Of a stretch of DNA of 58,614 nt, positions 1 through 6,545 are shown in pieces. Each line of letters opens with the position of its first letter. Positions within the stretch are counted from its first letter, which is position 1. The stretch lies in contig JAVETB010000010.1 in the NCBI GenBank assembly GCA_034006265.1, positions 1 through 58,614 of the forward strand, given 5' to 3'. The position numbers and the translations under genes are program-made. This DNA is from Syntrophus sp034006265. GTDB taxonomy: Bacteria > Desulfobacterota > Syntrophia > Syntrophales > Syntrophaceae. The notes beneath the pieces were generated by a model. It was not told where the DNA came from. It searched no databases and saw only the letters and a list, made by a program, of their open reading frames with translations.

Positions 1-1
1 G

Positions 2-1708
2 GCGGTAGCCGGTGTGGCGAAAAATGGGATCGAAGGTTCGACCGAAGAAATCAGCCGGGCCAACAAGGCTCTGGAGACTCTGTTTAAAAAGTCAGGTACT
101 GATTATGAATTCATTGTCATCACGGATGCCGGCGGCAAGGTAATCGCGGACAGTGCAGGGGGAAAGCTTGCGGGACTTAATCTCGTAGAGAGGGATTACT
201 GGAAGGCGGCTAAGAGCACGGGGAAAAGTGCCATTGGTGAGGTGTCCAAATCCAAGGTGACGGGAAAGGCCGTCGCCCCCTTCGGCGCACCAATCTATGC
301 CGGTTCCGGCGAATTCCTGGGGGTTGCGGCATGCATCGCCAACATCGACTTCATCAGCGAAAAGCTCAATGCCATCAAGATCGGCGAAACGGGTTACGCC
401 TACTTGATCAACAAGGAGGGCGTCGTCATTGCCCATCCGAAAGCCGAGTATATCCTGGAAATGAACCTAGGCAAACAGGAGGGCATGACGGAGTTCATAC
501 AGAAAATGGTGAGCCAGAAGTCCGGTTCCGAAGAATATACGTTGAATGGCGTTGAAAAACTTGCCGGATATGCACCGGTAGAACTTACCAACTGGAGTGC
601 CGGACTAACCCAGGACAAGGATGAAATGACGGCTGCAGCAAGATCCATCCGCAATTTTATCGTTGCGATCACCCTGGCCTTTCTGGGCATCATCGCCGTC
701 CTCGTTCTTCTTTTTGCGCGCAGCATCAGCCGTCCCATTCAGGCGGCGGTAAACAGCCTGAACGATTCAGCCGATCAGATTGCTTCGGCGTCGATGCAGG
801 TATCCTCTGCCAGCCAGTCCCTGGCTGAAGGGGCGTCGGAACAGGCGTCCGCCATTGAAGAAACGTCTTCGTCACTTGAAGAGATGTCATCCATGACGAA
901 ACAGAACGCAGGAAACGCCGGGCAGGCAGACAGCCTGATGAAGCAGGCCAATCAGGTTGTTCAGGAGGCCAACGCCTCCATGACCCTCCTGACGAATTCC
1001 ATGCAGCAGATTTCAAAGGCCAGTGAGGAAACCTCAAAGATCATCAAGACGATTGACGAGGTCGCTTTCCAGACGAATCTCCTGGCTTTGAACGCAGCCG
1101 TGGAGGCCGCCAGGGCAGGCGAGGCAGGAGCCGGGTTTGCCGTCGTGGCGGAGGAGGTGCGGAACCTTGCCATGAGGGCCGCCGATGCCGCACGCAACAC
1201 AGCGGGGCTCATCGAAGACACCGTCAAGAAGGTCAAGGAAGGATCCGATCTCGTTGTCAAGACGAATGACGCCTTCTCGCATGTTGCGGACAGCACGGAC
1301 AAGGTCGGAAGCCTAGTTGGTGAAATTTCTGCCGCATCCAACGAACAGGCCCAGGGCATTGATCAGATCAACAAGGCTGTGACGGAAATGGACAAGGTGA
1401 CCCAGCAAACCGCGGCCAATGCGGAAGAATCCGCCTCTGCCTCTGAAGAACTGAGCGCCCAGGCACAGCAGATGAAATCCATCTCCAATGAACTGGCCGA
1501 TATAATCGGGGGGAGCAATAAACTCAGTGGTTCCAATGCAAATCAGGCCGTGGCTGTATCCGCGCAGAATCTTCGCAGGGGCATTATGAAGAAAATCTCT
1601 TCGCTGCCCAAAGGTATGCCCGGTCTGGGGGATAGATCATCGAAGAGAAAAGAGTTGACACCTGAACAGATCATACCGTTGGAGGACGATACCTTTAAAG
1701 ACTTTTAG
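2..1708 (+). CDS. Methyl-accepting chemotaxis protein, 5' end cut by the window edge
   Basis: Membrane chemoreceptor that senses a ligand outside and controls CheA inside. The frame is open to the first base of the window, so the N-terminus (first membrane segment and part of the sensor) is missing; a GTG at 14 is probably internal. The visible part has a Cache-type sensor (SGGKLAGLNLVERDYW, then GETGYAYLINKEGVVIAHP), one membrane helix (FIVAITLAFLGIIAVLVLLF), a short linker starting ARSISRPI, and a long coiled-coil signalling domain. Its hairpin tip is recognisable around FQTNLLALNAAVEAARAGE followed by EEVRNLAMRAADAARNT. The C-terminus ends in an acidic, aromatic tail (PLEDDTFKDF), not the NWETF-type CheR tether. 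It sits directly upstream of cheR, so it is probably served by this cluster. The ligand cannot be told. Confidence 0.95.
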   Translation, partial: AVAGVAKNGIEGSTEEISRANKALETLFKKSGTDYEFIVITDAGGKVIADSAGGKLAGLNLVERDYWKAAKSTGKSAIGEVSKSKVTGKAVAPFGAPIYAGSGEFLGVAACIANIDFISEKLNAIKIGETGYAYLINKEGVVIAHPKAEYILEMNLGKQEGMTEFIQKMVSQKSGSEEYTLNGVEKLAGYAPVELTNWSAGLTQDKDEMTAAARSIRNFIVAITLAFLGIIAVLVLLFARSISRPIQAAVNSLNDSADQIASASMQVSSASQSLAEGASEQASAIEETSSSLEEMSSMTKQNAGNAGQADSLMKQANQVVQEANASMTLLTNSMQQISKASEETSKIIKTIDEVAFQTNLLALNAAVEAARAGEAGAGFAVVAEEVRNLAMRAADAARNTAGLIEDTVKKVKEGSDLVVKTNDAFSHVADSTDKVGSLVGEISAASNEQAQGIDQINKAVTEMDKVTQQTAANAEESASASEELSAQAQQMKSISNELADIIGGSNKLSGSNANQAVAVSAQNLRRGIMKKISSLPKGMPGLGDRSSKRKELTPEQIIPLEDDTFKDF

Positions 1709-1772
1709 AGGTTCACGAAACGGTTCGTCACGAATCATGGACGATTGATCCTTATCAGGCACGGAAAAAATC

Positions 1773-1880
1773 GAGGTAGCCCCTCCGCGAAACGGCGGAG
1801 GGTGCTCCATTCAACTCGCCACATCCCGGGCTTACCGAAAAAATGCACTGGATGCGGTCGTGGCGAAGGGAGCAAACCTT
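1773..1880 (+). promoter_or_regulatory. Candidate structured RNA leader upstream of cheR
   Basis: The 218-bp gap between the MCP gene and cheR can fold into nested helices: 1773-1777 with 1876-1880 (closing, one G-U), 1781-1788 with 1795-1802 (8 bp, CCCTCCGC/GCGGAGGG), 1804-1808 with 1869-1873 (GCTCC/GGAGC), and 1817-1822 with 1860-1865 (CGCCAC/GTGGCG). I matched it to no known riboswitch class; the stretch GGCGAAGGGAGCAA only superficially resembles part of a glycine riboswitch. An RNA element or an imperfect inverted-repeat remnant are both possible. Confidence 0.35.
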
Positions 1881-1926
1881 ATCGCTTCTTTCACGATCCC
1901 TTTGCGTATGAAACAAAGAACTTAAT

Positions 1927-2757
1927 ATGAATTCATCTGATTTGAGCGATCGAGATTTTGAAAGAATAAGCCAGCTTGTTCATTCACAGTGCGGCATCAA
2001 TCTTCACGATGGAAAGAAGGAACTGGTGAAGGCCAGACTGGGGAAGCGCTTGCGTGAAGGGAATTATCGATCGTTTTCCGACTACTACAAACACGTAACA
2101 ACCAGGGAGGGAACGGATGAGCTGATCACAATGATCGATTCCATCTCAACGAACCTGACCTATTTTTTCCGGGAGGAATCTCATTTCCAGCGATTGCAGA
2201 CCATTGTACGGTCCCTTTTGGATAACGCCTCAAAAAAAATACGGAAAACGCCGGCCATAAGGATCTGGTGTGCCGGATGTTCAACGGGGGAGGAACCATA
2301 CTCCTTGGGAATTACAATCAAGGAAACCTTAAATGGGTTTCCCGCAAACGTGAAAATCATGGCGACGGACATATCAACACGGGTCCTTAAAATCGCGGCG
2401 GGTGGTGTTTATCCCATTGAAAAAACGAAAAATATTTCTTCTTCCATCTTGCGGAAATATTTTCAGCAGGGCCAGGGAAAATGGGACGGATACGTCAGAA
2501 TAAAGAAGGAAATCGGTGATATGATCGATTTTTCGAGATTTAATCTTATGGAAACCCCTCCCTCGAATCAGGAATTTGACATCATATTCTGCAGGAATGT
2601 CATGATCTATTTTGATAAGCCGACACAGGCATCAGTCGTGAGTAAATTCTACAACTGTTTGGATAACGGTGGTTATCTGTTTATAGGGCATTCCGAAAGT
2701 CTGACCGGTCTGGAGCATGCCTTTAAATATATCGAACCAAGTGTGTATCGGAAATAA
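1927..2757 (+). CDS. cheR: Chemotaxis protein methyltransferase CheR
   Basis: S-adenosylmethionine-dependent methyltransferase that methylates glutamates on chemoreceptors during adaptation. The 276-residue protein has the small helical N-terminal domain (DFERISQLVHSQCGINL) followed by the Rossmann methyltransferase. The SAM-binding loop IWCAGCSTGEEPYSLG, the acidic ATDIS motif and the late FDIIFCRNVMIYF motif are all intact. Length is normal for the family. It starts 218 bp after the receptor gene and is followed 3 bp later by cheD, so it opens a tightly packed operon. Its natural antagonist CheB lies 2.8 kb downstream. Confidence 0.97.
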   Translation: MNSSDLSDRDFERISQLVHSQCGINLHDGKKELVKARLGKRLREGNYRSFSDYYKHVTTREGTDELITMIDSISTNLTYFFREESHFQRLQTIVRSLLDNASKKIRKTPAIRIWCAGCSTGEEPYSLGITIKETLNGFPANVKIMATDISTRVLKIAAGGVYPIEKTKNISSSILRKYFQQGQGKWDGYVRIKKEIGDMIDFSRFNLMETPPSNQEFDIIFCRNVMIYFDKPTQASVVSKFYNCLDNGGYLFIGHSESLTGLEHAFKYIEPSVYRK

Positions 2758-2760
2758 GCC

Positions 2761-3243
2761 ATGAGTGACGTAGTCATTGGTATATCGGATTTGAAAGTGA
2801 GCAATAAGGCGGATGATGTTCTTGTCACTTACGCGTTGGGTTCCTGCATCGCCGTTGCGATTTACGATCCCAGGGCCAAGGTGGGTGGGCTTCTACACTA
2901 CATGCTTCCGGATTCCACTTTGGACCTGAATAAGGCGAAGGCGACACCAGGCATGTTTGCCGACACAGGCATCCCACTTCTGTTCAAGGCCTGCTACAAC
3001 CTGGGTGCGCAGAAGAAATCGATGATCGTCAAAGTTGTTGGAGGGGCCAGTATTCTGGACGATACGAATTATTTCCGCATCGGCCAGAAGAACATCATGG
3101 CCGTTCGAAAAATGTTTTGGAAGAACAACGTCATGATCAACGGGGAAGACACGGGCAGCAATTACAATCGGACCGTACGTCTTGAGATCAGCACGGGCAA
3201 GGTTTTTGTTAAAAGATCAGGTGGATTGTTAAGGGAATTATAA
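2761..3243 (+). CDS. cheD: Chemoreceptor glutamine deamidase CheD (catalytic copy)
   Basis: Converts specific receptor glutamines to glutamates and, in other species, also interacts with CheC-type phosphatases. The 160-residue protein keeps the CheD catalytic residues: Thr, Cys and His in TYALGSC and GGLLHYMLPDS, which match the Thr-Cys-His set known for the family. Later family motifs such as VVGGASIL and IGQKNI are present. The stop codon overlaps the start of the HDOD gene (TAATGA), so translation is probably coupled. A second CheD-like gene lies at 4994-5509 but lacks these residues, so this copy is the likely working enzyme. Confidence 0.95.
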   Translation: MSDVVIGISDLKVSNKADDVLVTYALGSCIAVAIYDPRAKVGGLLHYMLPDSTLDLNKAKATPGMFADTGIPLLFKACYNLGAQKKSMIVKVVGGASILDDTNYFRIGQKNIMAVRKMFWKNNVMINGEDTGSNYNRTVRLEISTGKVFVKRSGGLLREL

Positions 3244-4088
3244 TGATCAACAAGATAATAAAATCAGTCAATGATCTTCCCGCGTTTCCTGCCACGGTGG
3301 TAAAGGTGATGGGTTTGCTGTCCAGAGAGGACTATTCGTTGGCCGAGGTTACGAAAATCATCAGCTTCGATCAGTCGTTGACAGTAAATATCCTTAAAAT
3401 AAGCAATTCCGCTCAGTTCAGCAGTGGGCGCTCCATCAAGACGATTCGCGATGCCGTGTGCTATCTGGGGAAGGAAAATCTGATTCGTGCAGTACAAACG
3501 GCCGGAATATCGAAATATTATAAAACTAAGGTTAAAGGATACGTATCCTCGGCATCGGATCTGTGGGAGCATTCCGTCGCCGTGGCCTTAATGTCCCAGA
3601 TTCTTTCGAAAAAAATCTACGGTGTTGAGAATTCCGTTCTTTATACCGCCGCCCTTCTCCATGACGTCGGTAAAATCATCATGGGCGAGTATATTTATGA
3701 ATCCATCGAAAAAATCAATCTGCTGGTCGATAAAAGACAATGCTCTTTTCTTGAAGCCGAAGAGGTTATTATCGGTATGAACCATGCCGAGCTTGGTGGA
3801 AAAATTACCGGGCAATGGAATTTCCCCGCAGAGATCTGTGATGCCATTTCCTTCCATCATCACCCGGATCTTCTGGATAATACTTCGGCTGACACGCAGT
3901 GGATTGTCTATCTGGCGGATCAACTGTGCATGATGCTGGGTATCGGCAATGGAGTCGACGGACTGGCGTATCGGGGGGTCAGCAAGGTTCTAAGGAAATT
4001 CGACCTCAGGGACAAGGATCTTCAAGTGTACATGATGGATCTGCTGGACGCTCTTGATGATGCCAGAAGCATGCTGGAAATTGTTTAG
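3243..4088 (+). CDS. HDOD domain protein
   Basis: Single-domain HDOD protein of 281 residues, a relative of HD phosphohydrolases found in signalling proteins. It has the characteristic opening NDLPAFPATVVKVMGLL and the HDOD core around VTKIISFDQSLTVNILKISNSAQFSSGR. A later VALMSQILSK...TAALLHDVGKIIMGEY segment and EICDAISFHHHP resemble metal-site HD motifs. HDOD proteins often lack catalysis and act as partners in chemotaxis or motility circuits; the exact function here is inference. The start overlaps the cheD stop by a few bases. The next gene, a receiver, follows after 36 bp, so the two may work as a pair. Confidence 0.9.
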   Translation: MINKIIKSVNDLPAFPATVVKVMGLLSREDYSLAEVTKIISFDQSLTVNILKISNSAQFSSGRSIKTIRDAVCYLGKENLIRAVQTAGISKYYKTKVKGYVSSASDLWEHSVAVALMSQILSKKIYGVENSVLYTAALLHDVGKIIMGEYIYESIEKINLLVDKRQCSFLEAEEVIIGMNHAELGGKITGQWNFPAEICDAISFHHHPDLLDNTSADTQWIVYLADQLCMMLGIGNGVDGLAYRGVSKVLRKFDLRDKDLQVYMMDLLDALDDARSMLEIV

Positions 4089-4124
4089 GGATTAATATGA
4101 AGCGAGTCTTTTCAAGAGGTGGTT

Positions 4125-4556
4125 ATGTCCTTTAATGTGATGATTGTAGATGATTCCAACGCCATGCGGGGGGTCATAAAAAAGATTATTTCAATGTCCG
4201 GATTCAAAATGGACAAATGTCTCGAAGCCGGCAATGGAAAAGAAGCGATGACTCTGCTGGAGGACAATTGGGTGGATGTCATCATTTCGGACATCAACAT
4301 GCCGGTAATGAGCGGACTCGAAATGTTGAGCCATCTTAAGAAGGATGATCTTTTCGGCGATATTCCGGTGATCATGATCACCACGGAGGGCAGCAGCACC
4401 AGGATGGAAGAGGCATTTCAGCATGGAGCCAGGGGATTCATAAAGAAGCCGTTTTTACCGGAAGATTTAAAAAAAATTCTCAATGAAGTGTTAGGGGTCT
4501 GCGATGATGGAGGCTATGGGGAAATTGAGGGAGATGATAACGACCTCGACTTTTGA
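4125..4556 (+). CDS. CheY-like single-domain response regulator
   Basis: Receiver domain of about 143 residues. The acidic pocket (MIVDDSN), phospho-acceptor Asp in VIISDINMPVMSG, conserved Thr in MITTEGS and Lys in GFIKKPF are all present, so it should be phosphorylated, presumably by CheA. I chose the ATG at 4125 because AAGAGG lies five bases upstream; a GTG at 4119 in the same frame is less well placed. The C-terminus runs on into an acidic tail (IEGDDNDLDF) whose codons overlap the next gene by about 53 bp. It lies between an HDOD gene and a CheX-like phosphatase gene, which suggests a small side circuit. Confidence 0.92.
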   Translation: MSFNVMIVDDSNAMRGVIKKIISMSGFKMDKCLEAGNGKEAMTLLEDNWVDVIISDINMPVMSGLEMLSHLKKDDLFGDIPVIMITTEGSSTRMEEAFQHGARGFIKKPFLPEDLKKILNEVLGVCDDGGYGEIEGDDNDLDF

Positions 4557-4971
4557 AGTGTACGAAAAGATGTTCTTTATTTTTCTGGAACCCGTGGAAA
4601 GAAAGGACATCGCCTATGACATGTCAACGGAAATCACATTCAAGGGTCCGGTTGAGGGATCTATGAAAATGTACCTGTCCGATGGATTGGTCTCATGCAT
4701 GGTGCAGAACATGCTGAGCATCTCCGATGAAGAAGTATCGGATTCCATGAGAGAGGACTGCGCCAGGGAAGCGACCAACATGGTCTGCGGGAATCTGTTG
4801 CGCAACTATGACAGCAGCAATGTGTTCAGCCTTTCCATTCCGACCTGTCAAAAGAATAATCAGGGCGATCTGATGCCTGTCTGTTCGGAGTCGCAGGCAG
4901 ATCTGTGGCAGGCTGTCTTTGATTCAGACGGAGAAACGCTGGGCGTTCTGCTGCAGATGCAACGGTCTTGA
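4504..4971 (+). CDS. CheX/CheC-family phosphatase-like protein
   Basis: Protein of 155 residues related to CheX/CheC phosphatases, which dephosphorylate CheY. The family active-site pattern is present: Glu and Asn in CAREATNMVCGNLL, followed about 20 residues later by SIPT. The first ATG pair (4504/4507) gives a 53-bp overlap with the preceding receiver gene; internal ATGs at 4516 and 4534 would shorten the overlap, so the start is uncertain. Because it directly follows a CheY-like receiver, it probably resets that receiver. It is clearly diverged from the second CheX at 9311-9781. Confidence 0.8.
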   Translation: MMEAMGKLREMITTSTFEVYEKMFFIFLEPVERKDIAYDMSTEITFKGPVEGSMKMYLSDGLVSCMVQNMLSISDEEVSDSMREDCAREATNMVCGNLLRNYDSSNVFSLSIPTCQKNNQGDLMPVCSESQADLWQAVFDSDGETLGVLLQMQRS

Positions 4972-4993
4972 TCGAGGGGAAAAGCGGTATTTC

Positions 4994-5509
4994 ATGACGG
5001 ATGGAAAAGAAATAAAGCCTTCATGTGAATACTTCCTCTATCCGGGATACATTTTTCTAAGCCCTGAGCCCTATCTGATATCGACGGTTGTCGGCTCCTC
5101 GGTTGCTGTAGCCCTCTGGGATTCTGAAAGCCGGCAGGGGGGGATGTCAAATTTCTTGTATCCCTTCGTCGAAGGTTCAAAACAGGGAACGGCCCTGTAT
5201 GGCAATGTGGCAATCCCCTACATGATCAGGATGTTCCTTGAAGAGGGGGCCAGCGAAAAGAACCTGCGATCACAGATTTTTGGAGGCGCCCAGGCAGAGC
5301 AGCTCGATGCGGAAGAGGTTGCTCAAAAAAACATAGAGATCGCGAGGCGTGTGCTGAGGCATCACGGGATCAAAGTGATATCCGAGGATGTCGGAGGCCG
5401 ATTGGGCCGTAAGATTGTTTACAATACCACTCAAAATGAAGCCCTGATTTACAAGGTCGGTACACTTCGAAGCAGTGACTGGTATCCCTATGATCGTCAA
5501 GGCAGGTAG
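4994..5509 (+). CDS. CheD-like protein lacking the catalytic residues
   Basis: CheD-fold paralogue of about 171 residues, aligned by its core STVVGSSVAVALWD, QGGMSNFLYPF, IFGGAQAEQL and a C-terminal GRLGRKIVYNT. At the deamidase site, GSC of true CheD is GSS here, the HY histidine is replaced by Asn (SNF), and the Thr six residues before the Cys is Ser. It is therefore very unlikely to deamidate receptors. Start chosen at ATG 4994; a longer frame from 4919 overlaps the previous gene and adds residues that do not look like CheD. It ends 2 bp before cheB. A regulatory or scaffold role, for example binding a CheX-type phosphatase, is inference. Confidence 0.85.
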   Translation: MTDGKEIKPSCEYFLYPGYIFLSPEPYLISTVVGSSVAVALWDSESRQGGMSNFLYPFVEGSKQGTALYGNVAIPYMIRMFLEEGASEKNLRSQIFGGAQAEQLDAEEVAQKNIEIARRVLRHHGIKVISEDVGGRLGRKIVYNTTQNEALIYKVGTLRSSDWYPYDRQGR

Positions 5510-5511
5510 GT

Positions 5512-6543
5512 ATGAATAAAATCAAGGTTTTGATTGTCGACGACTCGGCAATTGTCAGAAAAATTTTTTCAGAAGAACTTTCAAAATATCCTGACATCGA
5601 AATTGTGGGGACAGCGCCAGATCCCTTTGTAGCCAGAGATAAAATCGTTGCCCTGAAGCCGGACGTCATTACCCTGGACATAGAGATGCCAAGGATGGAT
5701 GGTCTGACCTTTCTGAAAAAGCTGATGAAGCATTTCCCGATCCCCACCATCATTGTGAGTTCTCTTACGCCCAAAGGGGGCAAGTTGACCCTGGAAGCCA
5801 TGGAAATCGGAGCCGTCGATGCCATAGCCAAACCGGGAAGCTCATATTCCGTGGGAGACATGAGCGGGCAACTGGTTGAAAAGATCCGCGCGGCATCGAA
5901 AATAAGGGTCGAGAAGCGGGAGACGAGGGAAAAATACAGGCCGGGCTCCAGGGAATCCATCAAAGCCCTTGCAGAGACTTCGAATAAGGTGATTGCCATT
6001 GGCGCCTCGACCGGGGGAACTGAAGCTTTAAAAAGTGTCCTTTCAAAGATGCCGCCGAATTCGCCGGGCATTCTCGTCGTTCAGCATATGCCGGCGAATT
6101 TCACCTCCGCTTTTGCCGAACGGTTGAATGGCCTGTGCCATGTGACCGTCAAGGAGGCCAGGAACAACGATTCGGTGACTCCGGGGACGGCGCTCATCGC
6201 GCCGGGGAACTATCACATGATTTTGAGGCGAAGCGGTGCAAGATATTACGTCGAAGTGAAAACCGGGCCAATGGTCCACCATCAAAGACCGGCTGTTGAC
6301 ATTTTATTCAAATCCACCGCGAAATACGCGGGTGCAAATGCCATCGGCGTTATTTTGACCGGAATGGGGGCGGATGGAGCTGAAGGGCTACTGGAAATGA
6401 AGCAGATGGGAGCCAGTACGATTGCTCAAAATGAAAAATCCTGCATTGTTTATGGAATGCCCAAAGAAGCGGTAAAATTGGGAGCGGTTGATAAAATCGT
6501 TCATCTTGATCAGATTGCTGATGAAATCGTGAGGATGGTGTAG
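5512..6543 (+). CDS. cheB: Chemotaxis response regulator protein-glutamate methylesterase CheB
   Basis: Two-domain enzyme (343 residues) that removes methyl groups from receptors and can deamidate them. The receiver is N-terminal (VLIVDDSAIVRK, phospho-Asp in VITLDIEMPRMDG, Lys in AIAKPGS), followed by a linker and the methylesterase. The catalytic Ser is in IGASTGGTEAL, the His in VVQHMPANFTSAF and the Asp in GMGADGAEGL. It is phosphorylated by CheA, counteracting CheR. It is packed 2 bp after the CheD-like gene and 2 bp before cheA, so it is part of the same transcript. Confidence 0.97.
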   Translation: MNKIKVLIVDDSAIVRKIFSEELSKYPDIEIVGTAPDPFVARDKIVALKPDVITLDIEMPRMDGLTFLKKLMKHFPIPTIIVSSLTPKGGKLTLEAMEIGAVDAIAKPGSSYSVGDMSGQLVEKIRAASKIRVEKRETREKYRPGSRESIKALAETSNKVIAIGASTGGTEALKSVLSKMPPNSPGILVVQHMPANFTSAFAERLNGLCHVTVKEARNNDSVTPGTALIAPGNYHMILRRSGARYYVEVKTGPMVHHQRPAVDILFKSTAKYAGANAIGVILTGMGADGAEGLLEMKQMGASTIAQNEKSCIVYGMPKEAVKLGAVDKIVHLDQIADEIVRMV

Positions 6544-6545
6544 AC

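Noticed and set aside
1860..1874. Stretch GGCGAAGGGAGCAA resembling part of a glycine riboswitch
   Set aside because: The other aptamer parts are missing, and the downstream gene is chemotaxis, not glycine metabolism.
1745..1930. 61-codon open frame between MCP and cheR
   Set aside because: It spans the palindromic leader, has no ribosome site or family resemblance, and overlaps the cheR start.
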